Shown here: positions 1 to 9,763 of the stretch, piece by piece | Position numbering within the stretch: position 1 is the first letter of the stretch | Layout of the letters: every line of letters starts with the position of its first letter | NCBI GenBank assembly: GCA_937896195.1 | Contig: CALBNC010000085.1 | Span: forward strand, 1-40,604 | Source of the DNA: an uncultured Gammaproteobacteria bacterium | Lineage (GTDB): Bacteria > Pseudomonadota > Gammaproteobacteria > PS1 > Pseudothioglobaceae | DNA length: 40,604 bases | Reading direction: 5' to 3' | Made by a program: the position numbers and the translations under genes | Notes under the pieces: generated by a model | Seen by the model: the letters and a program-made list of their open reading frames with translations, nothing else | Database searches by the model: none | What the model was told of the DNA's origin: nothing

Positions 1-90
1 TGGTGGAGGGACAGGGATTTGAACCCTGGAAGGAGATTAATCCTTGCTGGTTTTCAAGACCAGTGCATTCAGCCGCTCTGCCATCCCTCC
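1..90 (-). tRNA. tRNA-Ser (anticodon UGA)
   Basis: Read on the minus strand this is a complete class II tRNA. It has a 7-bp acceptor stem (GGAGGGA pairing with TCCCTCC), an anticodon loop with TGA at 56-54, a long variable arm (AAGGATTAATCCTT) typical of tRNA-Ser, and a T loop containing GTTCAAATC. The terminal CCA is encoded at 3-1. UGA reads UCA and related serine codons. The gene faces away from rpmB. Confidence 0.97.
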
Positions 91-100
91 GAAGTGGGGT

Positions 101-129
101 ATGATACAGCTAATCAAGGTAAAAGTGAA
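101..129 (-). promoter_or_regulatory. Putative sigma-70 promoter of tRNA-Ser
   Basis: On the minus strand TTCACT (129-124) and TATCAT (106-101) are separated by 17 bases. They lie 10 bases upstream of the mature tRNA 5' end. The -35 box matches the consensus at 4 of 6 positions and the -10 at 5 of 6. Confidence 0.5.
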
Positions 130-151
130 TATAATTTTTATATAATTTAGA

Positions 152-180
152 TTGGAAAGTTAAATAATTTTAAGTATAAT
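152..180 (+). promoter_or_regulatory. Putative sigma-70 promoter of rpmB-rpmG
   Basis: TTGGAA (152-157), a 17-base spacer and a perfect TATAAT (175-180) predict a start near 187. That gives a leader of about 25 bases before rpmB. A second TATAAT at 141-146 has no good -35 partner. Confidence 0.65.
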
Positions 181-212
181 TTGTTTCTTTTAGATTTTCG
201 AAAGGTAGAGTC

Positions 213-449
213 ATGGCCAAGATATGTCAAGTAACTGGTAAGCGCCCAATTAGTGGTAATAATGTATCACACGCAAACAACAGAACGCGTCGTCGTTTTT
301 ATCCAAATCTTCATACACACCGTTTTTGGGTAGAAGGTGAAAACCGTTTTGTTAAATTAAAGCTAACCGCTAAAGGTTTGCGAATTGTTGACAAAAAAGG
401 TATTGAAGTAGTGCTTAAAGAAATCCGCGCACGTGGCGAAAAGGTTTAG
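213..449 (+). CDS. rpmB: 50S ribosomal protein L28
   Basis: 78 residues, the usual length of bacterial L28. The N-terminus [12 protein letters not shown] and the following [10 protein letters not shown] segment are characteristic of the family, a small basic protein bound to 23S rRNA in the large subunit. AAAGG at 201-205 precedes the ATG at 8-base spacing. The gene is followed after 9 bases by rpmG, the conserved rpmB-rpmG operon of Proteobacteria. No zinc-ribbon cysteine pairs are present (one cysteine only), so this is the zinc-independent form, which does not signal zinc-regulated paralogue exchange. Confidence 0.97.
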   Translation: MAKICQVTGKRPISGNNVSHANNRTRRRFYPNLHTHRFWVEGENRFVKLKLTAKGLRIVDKKGIEVVLKEIRARGEKV

Positions 450-458
450 GAGTAAGTT

Positions 459-614
459 ATGAGAGAAAAAATTAAATTAGTATCATCGGCTAAAACAGGC
501 CATTTTTACACAACGACTAAGAACAAACGTCTTCACCCAGAAAAGATTGAAGTTAAAAAGTTTGATCCTGTAGTAAGACAGCATGTTATCTACAAAGAGG
601 CTAAGATTAAGTAA
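459..614 (+). CDS. rpmG: 50S ribosomal protein L33
   Basis: A 51-residue reading frame starting [20 protein letters not shown] and ending in KEAKIK. Both length and sequence match bacterial L33, a large-subunit protein near the E site. It has no cysteines, so it is the zinc-free type. The ribosome binding site AGGAG (448-452) overlaps the rpmB stop codon, which implies coupled translation. The operon ends just downstream at a strong hairpin terminator. Confidence 0.97.
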   Translation: MREKIKLVSSAKTGHFYTTTKNKRLHPEKIEVKKFDPVVRQHVIYKEAKIK

Positions 615-630
615 TTCTTAATCCCAAGCA

Positions 631-665
631 CAATAAAAAAGCCGCAGTCAGCGGCTTTTTTATTG
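631..665. terminator. Bidirectional intrinsic terminator between rpmG and acnB
   Basis: GCCGC (641-645), a 5-base loop and GCGGC (651-655) are flanked by an A-run on the left and a T-run on the right. The whole segment is a near-perfect palindrome. It can therefore end rpmB-rpmG on the plus strand and acnB on the minus strand. It is the only convincing intrinsic terminator I see in the window. Confidence 0.93.
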
Positions 666-723
666 TTTTATAATTAAAACCAATAAAAAACTCGAATTTT
701 TATTGTCCAATACTATTTGGGTA

Positions 724-3282
724 TTATTTTTCTAAAATCGTATCTAGTGATATGTGGCCAATAGCGGCTTGATATTCAGATATTTGATCAAAGTTTAAGT
801 ATTGATATATTTCGTTAGAGGCTGGCTGCATATCGCGCATTGCTGTTAGATATTCTTGGGCTGTTGGAATGCGGCCGAGCTTTGCAGCGATGGCAGCGAC
901 CTCAGCAGAAGATAGATAAACGTCAGCATTATCGCCTAAACGATTGGGGAAATTACGGGTTGAGGTTGAAATAACTGTAGCGTCGGCTTTAACGCGCGCT
1001 TGATTACCCATGCATAATGAACAGCCCGGTATTTCTGTATGTTGGGTGATCGATTCGAAAGTTTCATAAACACCTTCAGCTCGAAGTTGGGCTTCGTCCA
1101 TGCGGGTCGGCGGCGCAATCCATAGTTCAGTTGGTAAATTTTCTTGGCCTTTTAATAGTTGTGCAACTGCTCTAAAGTGACCAATATTGGTCATGCACGA
1201 GCCGATAAACACCTCATCAATTTTGGTGTTAGCCACATCTGACAAGGTTTTTACATCGTCTGGATCATTCGGACAAGCTAAGATTGGCTCTTTAATATCA
1301 TCGAGATTAATCTCAATCACAGCGGCATATTCACAATCTGAGTCAGCCTCTAGCAACTCAGGTGCATCTAGCCACTTTTGCATGGCTTGGATACGGCGAG
1401 CAATGGTTTTTTTGTCTTCATAATCTTTTTCTATCATTGATGATAATAAGGCAATGTTAGATTTTAAGTATTCTGCTACGGGCTCTTTATTGAGTTTGAT
1501 CGTACAACCATTGGCTGAGCGTTCAGCAGAAGCATCAGTTAGCTCAAACGCTTGCTCAATTTTAAGATCGCCTAAACCTTCAATTTCTAAAATACGACCT
1601 GAGAAAATATTTTTCTTGTTTGATTTTTCAACCGTTAATAAGCCTTGCTGAATAGCAACATACGGGATGGCATTAACCAAATCACGTAGGGTTATGCCTT
1701 CTTGCATGGTGCCACTAAAACGCACCAAAACAGACTCCGGCATATCGAGTGGCAGCACACCAATTGAGGCACCAAAAGCCACTAGGCCAGAACCTGCAGG
1801 AAAGCTAATACCAATAGGGAAGCGTGTATGTGAATCACCTCCTGTGCCAACGGTATCAGGCAATAACATGCGGTTAAGCCATGAATGAATAATACCATCA
1901 CCCGGCTTGAGCGCCACACCGCCACGAGACTGCATAAAATCAGGCAATGAATGCTGTAACTCTAGATCGACCGGTTTTGGGTAAGCCGCTGTATGGCAAA
2001 AACTTTGCATCACCAAATCAGCCGAGAAGCCTAAACAGGCCAATTCTTTAAGTTCGTCACGGGTCATAGCGCCGGTGGTATCTTGCGAGCCGACCGTGGT
2101 CATACGTGGCTCACAATAAGTGCCTGGGCGAACACCCTCAATGCCACAAGCTTTACCCACAATTTTTTGCGCCAAGGTGTAACCAGCATCACTATTGCTT
2201 ACATCTCGTGGGCGTAAGAACAATTCGCTAACAGGTAAATTTAGATCTTGACGGGTTTTATCAGTTAAGCCGCGTCCAATAATCAGTGGAATTCGACCAC
2301 CTGCACGCACTTCATCTGGCATGGTGGTTGGCGCTAACTCGAACGTAGAAACAACTTTGCCATTAATATTAGTAATTTTTCCTTCATAAGGGAAGATGGT
2401 AATTTCATCACCCATCTTCAGTTTTGAGACGTCACATTCAATTGGCAATGCGCCTGAATCTTCTGCTGTGTTAAAAAAGATCGGCGCAATATTGCCACCG
2501 AGTACCACGCCACCACCACGCTTATTTGGCACGTAATCAATGTCGTTGCCCATATGCCAAAGTACCGAGTTAATAGCTGATTTGCGTGAAGAGCCAGTGC
2601 CAACTACATCACCAACAAAAGCCAATGACAGACCTTTTTCTTTGAGTTGGACGATGGTTTCTAGCGGATTATCCATTTTTTTGACAAGCATTGATTGTGC
2701 ATGCAAAGGAATATCAGGACGCGACCAAGCTTCTGTGGCGGGCGATAAATCATCGGTGTTAATCTCACCTTCAACGCGAAAGACAGTCAATTTGATTTCT
2801 TTTGGTAATTTGTTTTTGGCTGTGAACCAATCAGCATTTGCCCAATTATTAACAACAGTTTTAGCAAAGTTATTGTTGGTAGATTTTTCTATGATTGTTT
2901 GGTAGGCTTCATAGATAAGCAATGTTTTAGATAGCGCATCACAAGCTGTTTGTGCGGTTGCTTCAATATCTAGTAAATCGATTAGCGGGGTAATGTTGTA
3001 ACCCCCCATCATTGTGCCTAATAAGAAGGTGGCTTGCTTTTGGTCGATTGCATTACATTGCTGGTCCCCTTTGGCAACGCTTGCTAAAAAACCAGCCTTT
3101 ACATAAGCTGCTTCATCAACACCAGGCGGTACACAATTAGTAAGTAAGTCTAGATAAAATTCATCTTCATCACTCTGGATTAGATGCTGCACTACTGAAG
3201 CAACTTGCTCAGCGTTGAGTGCTAGAGGTGGAAGGTTATTTTGTTGGCGTTCGCTAACATGTTGAAGATAGGCTGATTTCAT
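724..3282 (-). CDS. acnB: Bifunctional aconitate hydratase 2 / 2-methylisocitrate dehydratase
   Basis: 852 residues, close to the ~865 of E. coli AcnB. It has the AcnB order of domains: N-terminal HEAT-like region, then the swivel domain (containing [12 protein letters not shown]), then the catalytic domains. The 4Fe-4S ligands are C696 (in GSCMTN) and C754/C757 (in GCSLCMGN), with the spacing of the family. The enzyme converts citrate to isocitrate in the cytoplasm and can also act on 2-methylisocitrate. It is a single-gene unit with its own promoter, divergent from purB, and shares a terminator with rpmG. Confidence 0.97.
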   Translation of the reverse strand: MKSAYLQHVSERQQNNLPPLALNAEQVASVVQHLIQSDEDEFYLDLLTNCVPPGVDEAAYVKAGFLASVAKGDQQCNAIDQKQATFLLGTMMGGYNITPLIDLLDIEATAQTACDALSKTLLIYEAYQTIIEKSTNNNFAKTVVNNWANADWFTAKNKLPKEIKLTVFRVEGEINTDDLSPATEAWSRPDIPLHAQSMLVKKMDNPLETIVQLKEKGLSLAFVGDVVGTGSSRKSAINSVLWHMGNDIDYVPNKRGGGVVLGGNIAPIFFNTAEDSGALPIECDVSKLKMGDEITIFPYEGKITNINGKVVSTFELAPTTMPDEVRAGGRIPLIIGRGLTDKTRQDLNLPVSELFLRPRDVSNSDAGYTLAQKIVGKACGIEGVRPGTYCEPRMTTVGSQDTTGAMTRDELKELACLGFSADLVMQSFCHTAAYPKPVDLELQHSLPDFMQSRGGVALKPGDGIIHSWLNRMLLPDTVGTGGDSHTRFPIGISFPAGSGLVAFGASIGVLPLDMPESVLVRFSGTMQEGITLRDLVNAIPYVAIQQGLLTVEKSNKKNIFSGRILEIEGLGDLKIEQAFELTDASAERSANGCTIKLNKEPVAEYLKSNIALLSSMIEKDYEDKKTIARRIQAMQKWLDAPELLEADSDCEYAAVIEINLDDIKEPILACPNDPDDVKTLSDVANTKIDEVFIGSCMTNIGHFRAVAQLLKGQENLPTELWIAPPTRMDEAQLRAEGVYETFESITQHTEIPGCSLCMGNQARVKADATVISTSTRNFPNRLGDNADVYLSSAEVAAIAAKLGRIPTAQEYLTAMRDMQPASNEIYQYLNFDQISEYQAAIGHISLDTILEK

Positions 3283-3308
3283 TGTGATTTTCTCGTCAGT
3301 AATAAAGC

Positions 3309-3337
3309 GTATAATTCTATCATTTTATTGCTGTCAA
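3309..3337 (-). promoter_or_regulatory. Sigma-70 promoter of acnB
   Basis: On the minus strand a perfect TTGACA (3337-3332), a 17-base spacer and TTATAC (3314-3309) predict initiation near 3302. The acnB leader would be about 20 bases. The rest of the 126-base acnB-purB gap holds two copies of TTTCATATTAT (3341-3351 and 3363-3373) of unknown role. Confidence 0.75.
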
Positions 3338-3381
3338 GTTTTTCATATTATAGTTTTTATCTTTCATATTATGAAATATAA

Positions 3382-4786
<1,405 letters not shown>

Positions 4787-4841
4787 TTCGCGTCTTATAC
4801 ATTTTGTGTAAGTTTTAATTAAACAAAGGAGCAAAAAACCC

Positions 4842-5264
4842 ATGGTTAAAATTAGACTAGCCCGCGGTGGAGCCAAGAAAAAACCTTTTTATTCGATCGT
4901 AGCAACAGACTCTAGAAAGCGTAGAGACAGTGGTTATATTGAGCGTATTGGATATTTTAATCCAGTTGCGCGTGGACAAGAAGTTAGGCTTACCATTGAA
5001 GAAGATAGATTAGCTTACTGGGCATCAGAAGGTGCGCAAGTTTCTGATCGCGTTAAGCAGCTTGTTAAAGAATTTAAAGATCCTTCAATTCGTGAGAAGC
5101 GTGTTGCAGCTCAAACATCTAGAGCAGCAGCAGTTACAGCTAAATTAGCAGCAGAAGCTAAAGCTAAAGCAGACGAAGAGGCGAAAGCTGAAGCAGCGGA
5201 AGCTAAGGCCTCTGCACAAGCAGAAGCGGCAGCAGCAACAGAGGAAGAAGCGGCTGCTGAGTAA
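4842..5264 (+). CDS. rpsP: 30S ribosomal protein S16 with long charged C-terminal tail
   Basis: 140 residues. The first ~82 match S16, beginning [17 protein letters not shown] and continuing through [11 protein letters not shown], and should bind 16S rRNA during early small-subunit assembly. E. coli S16 is 82 residues, so residues ~85-140 are an extra tail made almost wholly of Ala, Glu, Lys and a few Asp. It is predicted to be helical, with a basic start and an acidic end. AAAGGAG (4825-4831) precedes the ATG. rimM starts 3 bases after the stop, so the two are co-translated. Confidence 0.96.
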   Translation: MVKIRLARGGAKKKPFYSIVATDSRKRRDSGYIERIGYFNPVARGQEVRLTIEEDRLAYWASEGAQVSDRVKQLVKEFKDPSIREKRVAAQTSRAAAVTAKLAAEAKAKADEEAKAEAAEAKASAQAEAAAATEEEAAAE

Positions 5265-5267
5265 GTA

Positions 5268-5780
5268 GTGAGCAACAACTCTAACAATAAAAGGCTATTA
5301 ATCGGACAGATTAATGGCCTTTTTGGAGTTCAGGGCTGGGTGAAATTATTTTCTTACGCCTATCCAAGAAAAAACATTCTTTCTTATCAACCCTGGCATA
5401 TTAAAGTGGATGGCGTTTGGACAACGCTTGATATTGTTAAGGGTCGTGAACAAGGAAAAACTATTGTTGCTCAGCTTAAGGATGTAGATGACCGAGAAGA
5501 TTCCAGGCGTTATATCGGCGTCGAGCTGTATATTGAAAAATCACAACTACCTCAGCTTGCACAGGGCGAGTACTATTGGGACGAACTAACAGGACTTGAG
5601 GTGATTAATAACCAAGGTATTGTTCTAGGCACTATTTCCTATATGGTTGATACAGGCGCCAATAATGTCATGGTTGTTAATGGTAAAAAAGAACATTGGG
5701 TACCTTATATTGAGCCTTTTTTGGTATCAATTGATATGGATAAGCGTCAGATATTGGTTGATTGGGATGAAGATTTTTAA
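5268..5780 (+). CDS. rimM: Ribosome maturation factor RimM
   Basis: 170 residues, as in the family. The N-terminal RimM beta-barrel (about residues 8-90) contains IGQINGLFGVQGWVKLFSY, and the C-terminal PRC-barrel (about 95-168) contains YYWDELTGLEV and ends in the usual acidic DWDEDF. RimM binds S19 and helps mature the 3' domain of 16S rRNA. The start is GTG, 3 bases after rpsP. In most Gammaproteobacteria trmD and rplS follow; here the plus-strand unit stops and a convergent carbonic anhydrase gene begins 10 bases later. Confidence 0.96.
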   Translation: MSNNSNNKRLLIGQINGLFGVQGWVKLFSYAYPRKNILSYQPWHIKVDGVWTTLDIVKGREQGKTIVAQLKDVDDREDSRRYIGVELYIEKSQLPQLAQGEYYWDELTGLEVINNQGIVLGTISYMVDTGANNVMVVNGKKEHWVPYIEPFLVSIDMDKRQILVDWDEDF

Positions 5781-5790
5781 AGGTATTGTT

Positions 5791-6438
5791 TTACTTTCTA
5801 GATACCGCTTTTTCGGCATCATCAGCATTATCAACCGTAACATTGAGATTGTGTAAATGCCCATCTTTGATGTCATAAATAAAACCATGAATAGATAGAG
5901 CCTGACCATCTCTCCAGGCTTTTTTAATAACTGGAATATAGCATATATTACGCACCTGTTCAATCACATTAATTTCACATAACCTATCTACTTGTTCATC
6001 TGTGGAAAGGTTTTTCAACCCACTTTTGGCGCGCTGGTAGTACTTACGTATAGGCCTAATCCAGTTGTCAATTAAATCAGGGTTACTAGTGTTTATCGCT
6101 GCTTGGACGCCACCACAACCATAATGCCCAGTCACTATAATATGCTTCACTTTAAGAATCTCAACCGCATATTGAATGACCGCCAAGACATTCATATCAC
6201 CTGAATTAACTAAGTTAGCAATATTGCGATGTACAAAAACCATACCAGGATCCATTTTTACTAATTCATTAGCAGGCACACGACTATCAGAACAGCCAAT
6301 CCATAAATACTCCGGTGTTTGTTGTGTAGAAAGATTAGAAAAGAATAATTCATCTCGTTGATTGATTTCATCAACCCACTGACTATTGTTAATAAATAAT
6401 TGTTTAATATCTTCTTCGTAGTCGTTATGATTACACAT
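5791..6438 (-). CDS. Beta-class carbonic anhydrase
   Basis: 215 residues. Zinc ligands are C49, H105 and C108 (motifs CSDSR and GHYGCGG), and the Asp-Arg dyad is D51/R53, so all catalytic residues are present. The enzyme interconverts CO2 and bicarbonate. There is no signal peptide, so it is cytoplasmic. The best E. coli match is the Can type. It is divergently transcribed from an SLC13-type permease across 232 bases, which suggests but does not prove a joint role in inorganic carbon supply. A housekeeping role in giving bicarbonate to carboxylases is the alternative. Confidence 0.95.
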   Translation of the reverse strand: MCNHNDYEEDIKQLFINNSQWVDEINQRDELFFSNLSTQQTPEYLWIGCSDSRVPANELVKMDPGMVFVHRNIANLVNSGDMNVLAVIQYAVEILKVKHIIVTGHYGCGGVQAAINTSNPDLIDNWIRPIRKYYQRAKSGLKNLSTDEQVDRLCEINVIEQVRNICYIPVIKKAWRDGQALSIHGFIYDIKDGHLHNLNVTVDNADDAEKAVSRK

Positions 6439-6479
6439 TTTTTCCTTTTGCGGTTGTTTCGACTTATGGTTCTGTAAAA

Positions 6480-6502
6480 TTTTATCATAGTCACACTGTC
6501 AA
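6480..6502 (-). promoter_or_regulatory. Possible promoter of the carbonic anhydrase gene
   Basis: A perfect TTGACA lies at 6502-6497 on the minus strand. At 17-base spacing the -10 position reads TTTTAC (about 6479-6474), only 3 of 6 matches. The element is plausible because of its -35 box and its distance of about 60 bases from the start codon, but the -10 is weak and could indicate activator dependence. Confidence 0.35.
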
Positions 6503-6587
6503 ACATTTAAAAGAGTGAAATAGAAGAGAACATGATTAATGACAGCTATAAAGTTCAAATTAGCGCTTATTATTGAATTTCACTAAC

Positions 6588-6604
6588 GATATTTTAAGAA
6601 TATC
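6588..6604. promoter_or_regulatory. Palindromic box in the carbonic anhydrase/permease divergent region
   Basis: GATATT, five bases, AATATC form a perfect 6-bp inverted repeat. It includes T-N11-A with dyad symmetry, the shape of LysR-type regulator sites. It lies in the 232-base gap, about 27 bases upstream of the permease -10 box. In such AT-rich DNA a short palindrome can arise by chance. Confidence 0.3.
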
Positions 6605-6630
6605 AATAGTTCATAATATGATTATTACAT

Positions 6631-6636
6631 TATAAT
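6631..6636 (+). promoter_or_regulatory. Possible -10 element of the SLC13 permease gene
   Basis: TATAAT lies 34 bases before the ATG. The best upstream partner is TTCATA at 6610-6615, with a short 15-base spacer, so the -35 is uncertain. Confidence 0.4.
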
Positions 6637-6670
6637 AGGCTTATTATTTATTTATAAAAAAAAGGGATTC

Positions 6671-8614
6671 ATGTCTAATGTAAAAATTATTGCAGCTAGT
6701 ATTTTTTTAGCTTTTAGCTTCTGGCTTGCTCTTGTTGCTCCTACAGCGCCAATTGCATGGATGCTCGGTATTTTATTATTAACCATTTATCTTTTTGCAT
6801 TTGAAGTTGTTGAGGTAGATGAGGCGGCAATTACCATTATGGTTATTCTAGGCTTGACATCGCTACCATTGGTTTATTCACTAATGGGACTTGAGGGTGG
6901 CTTAGTTGACAATGAAAGGTTATTTGACGGATTTTCATCTAATGCAGTTATGTCGATTGTTGCAGTGATGATTATTGGCGCAGGACTCGATAAAACTGGC
7001 CTAATGACAAAGGTAGCTGCTTTTATTCTTAAAGTTGGCGGACGCTCTGAAACAAGAATTATTCCTATTGTGTCTTCAGCAGTTGGTTTTATTTCGTCAT
7101 TTATGCAAAACGTTGGCGCAGCTGCTTTATTTATTCCAGTGGTGAGTAGAATTTCTTCGCGCTCAGGTGTTCCAATGTCGAGACTTTTGATGCCAATGGG
7201 TTTTACAGCTATTCTTGGCGGCACCATGACAATGGTAGGATCAAGTCCGTTAATCTTACTAAATGATCTTATTCTAACAACCAATCAAGGTTTGCCTGTT
7301 GAAAATCAGATGGATACTTGGGGTTTATTCTCAGTAACACCAATCGGTATTGCTTTAGTGGCGACGGGCATTATCTTTTTTGTTGTTGCCGGTAAGTTTG
7401 TACTACCAACTGTTAAAGAAGATCGACCAGAGTCAGTTTCTGCAGTTGAACATTTCCAGGAAGTCTACAAGATCAACTATGATTTATATGAAGTTGGTGT
7501 GCCGTCTGATAGTACTTTGGTTGGTATGAAGCTTGATGATATTGAAACTATCTCACGTGTGAGAATTATAGCTATTCAAGATACCAACAATAATACTTTA
7601 GTTGGGCATGATTCAGTTGACCGTAGTACTGCAATTGAAGCTAACATGACATTAGGCTTGCTTACTTCTAAGGAAGACTTGGATGGTTTTGTTGAAGGCT
7701 TTAAATTGAATCTATCTGATAAGATTGAAAAATTCTCAGATCTTTTATCAACACAAAATTGTGGTACTGCTGAAGTCGTTATTCCGCCAAATTCTACACT
7801 TATTGGAAAAACAGCCCGTGATGTTTGGCTTAGAAAGACTTATGGTTTGGCGATGGTTGCTCTGCACCGTGGCGGAAAAACATTAAAAGAAGGCGAAGGT
7901 ATTCGTGATCTTCCATTTCAATCGGGTGACACATTAGTAGCGCACGTACGCTGGGAAGATTTAGAGCGACTACAAAACAACACTGATTTTATTGTGGTGA
8001 CATCAGAGTACCCAGTTAAAGAAGAGTCTCGTCCTGATAAGGTTAAATGGGCTGGTATCTTCTTTTCAATTGCATTGTTCTTAATTTTATTTACAGATAT
8101 TAAGCTTTCTATCGCTTTGATGACAGGTGCACTTGGCATGATCTTGACAAAAGTACTGAAGATTGAAGAAGCTTATAGAGCGGTTTCTTGGAAAACTGTA
8201 TTTTTACTAGCCAGTTTGATCCCATTAGGTTTAGCTGTCTCTAAGACGGGCACCGCATTATGGATTGCTCAAGAAACAGTTAAAGTAGTTGGTGATATGG
8301 CACCATGGATTGTTCTAGCGTCGATTGCAGTATTAGCAACATTCTTTACCTTGGTCATGTCTAACGTTGGTGCTACGATTCTCTTGGTGCCAATTGCTGT
8401 TAATATCGCCATTCAGGTTGGTGCAGATCCTGCAATTTATGCCTTAACAGTAGCGATTGCAACCTCAAACTCATTCTTGATCCCAACTCATCAGGTGAAT
8501 GCTTTGATTATGGGCCCAGGTGGCTATAAGGTTGCAGACTTTATTAAGGCAGGTAGTATTATGACTATTTTATTCTTAGTGGTAATGATGACAATGATGA
8601 ATCTTGTATTCTAA
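6671..8614 (+). CDS. SLC13/DASS-family anion permease with two RCK_C domains
   Basis: 647 residues. The N-terminal half (about 1-240) and C-terminal part (about 455-647) are strongly hydrophobic and resemble the SLC13/ArsB-NhaD ion-transporter fold. Conserved Ser-Asn segments include FMQNVGAAALFIP, MVGSSPLILLND and TSNSFLIPTHQVNA. Between them sit two TrkA-C (RCK_C) regulatory domains at roughly 265-345 and 360-445, as in many bacterial SLC13 permeases. Such proteins usually move sulfate, dicarboxylates or related anions with Na+. The substrate cannot be read from the sequence. AAAGGGA precedes the ATG. The neighbouring carbonic anhydrase makes bicarbonate a candidate substrate (inference). 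The gene ends one base before convergent truA. Confidence 0.88.
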   Translation: MSNVKIIAASIFLAFSFWLALVAPTAPIAWMLGILLLTIYLFAFEVVEVDEAAITIMVILGLTSLPLVYSLMGLEGGLVDNERLFDGFSSNAVMSIVAVMIIGAGLDKTGLMTKVAAFILKVGGRSETRIIPIVSSAVGFISSFMQNVGAAALFIPVVSRISSRSGVPMSRLLMPMGFTAILGGTMTMVGSSPLILLNDLILTTNQGLPVENQMDTWGLFSVTPIGIALVATGIIFFVVAGKFVLPTVKEDRPESVSAVEHFQEVYKINYDLYEVGVPSDSTLVGMKLDDIETISRVRIIAIQDTNNNTLVGHDSVDRSTAIEANMTLGLLTSKEDLDGFVEGFKLNLSDKIEKFSDLLSTQNCGTAEVVIPPNSTLIGKTARDVWLRKTYGLAMVALHRGGKTLKEGEGIRDLPFQSGDTLVAHVRWEDLERLQNNTDFIVVTSEYPVKEESRPDKVKWAGIFFSIALFLILFTDIKLSIALMTGALGMILTKVLKIEEAYRAVSWKTVFLLASLIPLGLAVSKTGTALWIAQETVKVVGDMAPWIVLASIAVLATFFTLVMSNVGATILLVPIAVNIAIQVGADPAIYALTVAIATSNSFLIPTHQVNALIMGPGGYKVADFIKAGSIMTILFLVVMMTMMNLVF

Positions 8615-8615
8615 T

Positions 8616-9350
8616 TCAATAAAACGCTTTTATAAAATATAAACCTTGAGGCTGGGCTGTTGCACCAGCCTCTTTGCGTTGTTTAGATGCCAATACTACC
8701 TCAATCCATTCAACAGACTTCTCACCTCTGCCTATTTTTAATAGTGTGCCTACGATATTTCTAACCATATGATGCAAAAAAGCATTGGCTTTAATATCTA
8801 GTAAAACTTCGTCATTGTTTTTGGTTATATGGATAAATTCAATGGTCTTAATAGGAGACTTTGCTTGACACAGACTACCTCTAAAGGCTGAAAAATCATG
8901 CTTTCCAAGCAGATATTGTGCAGCTTGATTCATATCATCAATATTCAGATCTCTTGGCTCCCAAAGTGAATGATGGCCAATAATAGCAGAGCGAATTCTG
9001 GAGTTGTGAATTTTGTAATTGTAGCGTCTAGCAACTGCGTTAAACCTAGCATGAAAATCATCATCGACGCGCTTTGCCCAAGTAAAGTTAACATCATGAG
9101 GAAGATTAACATTGCCACCAAAAATCCAGGCATCGTCTTCGCGATCTGACTGTGTTTCAAAATGAATAACCTGTTCAATAGCATGTACACCAGCATCTGT
9201 TCTTCCAGAACAAAAAACCCTAACAGGGTGATCAGCAATTTTTGAAAGTGCTTTTTCAACAACCTCTTGTACGGTTCGAATGCCAGATTTTTGCAACTGC
9301 CAACCATGGAAATTGGTACCCATGTATTCAACGCCTAATGCTATTCTCAT
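8616..9350 (-). CDS. truA: tRNA pseudouridine(38-40) synthase TruA
   Basis: 244 residues from the chosen start MRIALGVEYMGTNFHGWQ. The frame stays open 42 bases further upstream to 9392, but family members begin at this methionine. The catalytic aspartate lies in the motif GRTDAGVHA, and HHMVRNIVGTLL is typical of the C-terminal domain. The enzyme isomerises uridines 38-40 in the anticodon arm of many tRNAs. It is a single-gene unit; its stop is separated by one base from that of the convergent permease gene, and it diverges from dgkA. Confidence 0.95.
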   Translation of the reverse strand: MRIALGVEYMGTNFHGWQLQKSGIRTVQEVVEKALSKIADHPVRVFCSGRTDAGVHAIEQVIHFETQSDREDDAWIFGGNVNLPHDVNFTWAKRVDDDFHARFNAVARRYNYKIHNSRIRSAIIGHHSLWEPRDLNIDDMNQAAQYLLGKHDFSAFRGSLCQAKSPIKTIEFIHITKNNDEVLLDIKANAFLHHMVRNIVGTLLKIGRGEKSVEWIEVVLASKQRKEAGATAQPQGLYFIKAFY

Positions 9351-9406
9351 AATTAAGTTTATGTGTAAAATCGATTTAACTATTTTAACCATTTAATTAG
9401 CGACTC

Positions 9407-9763
9407 GTGAAAAATGAAGCTGTTGGCCTAAAGAGAATTTTTACTGCGTATGAATTCTCAATGAAAGGTCTTAAATCCTGTTACCGCTCTGAAGCTGCTT
9501 TTAGGCAAGAAGTCTGGTTGTCGTTAGTTTTAATCCCTCTAGCTTTAATATTAGGTGAATCTTCGGTAGAGAAAGTTTTGTTAATCATGGTTGTTTTTTT
9601 TGTATTAATTGTAGAAGTTCTTAATTCAGCCATCGAGTCAGTGGTCGACCGAATTGGAGACGACTATCATGTGTTATCAGGCGCTGCCAAAGATATGGGT
9701 TCAGCGGCAGTGTGGCTATCTCTTATGTTGCTAGTTGTTACGTGGCTAATTATTCTAATTTAG
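9407..9763 (+). CDS. dgkA: Diacylglycerol kinase (prokaryotic, integral membrane)
   Basis: 118 residues, close to E. coli DgkA (122), with three predicted membrane segments (about residues 35-50, 57-75 and 98-118). The signature EVLNSAIESVVDRIG contains the catalytic and metal-binding glutamates. It phosphorylates diacylglycerol to phosphatidate at the inner membrane, recycling lipid left by envelope glycan synthesis. The start is GTG; no in-frame ATG lies nearby. The 3' end overlaps the biotin ligase frame. Confidence 0.93.
   Translation: MKNEAVGLKRIFTAYEFSMKGLKSCYRSEAAFRQEVWLSLVLIPLALILGESSVEKVLLIMVVFFVLIVEVLNSAIESVVDRIGDDYHVLSGAAKDMGSAAVWLSLMLLVVTWLIILI

Noticed and set aside
3341..3373. 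Two copies of TTTCATATTAT between acnB and purB as an operator pair
   Set aside because: AT-rich 11-base repeats are likely by chance here and match no known operator I can name; noted only in the promoter entry.
5775..5815. Possible hairpin GGTAT/ATACC followed by CTTTTT after rimM
   Set aside because: Five-base stem with a 15-base loop in AT-rich DNA, lying mainly in the opposing carbonic anhydrase gene; too weak to call a terminator.
8945..9331. Alternative minus-strand frame of 128 codons in truA
   Set aside because: Same strand but shifted frame within truA; hydrophobic and motif-free.
9351..9392. N-terminal extension of truA
   Set aside because: Fourteen extra codons do not match the family and have no ribosome binding site; the internal ATG fits TruA homologues.
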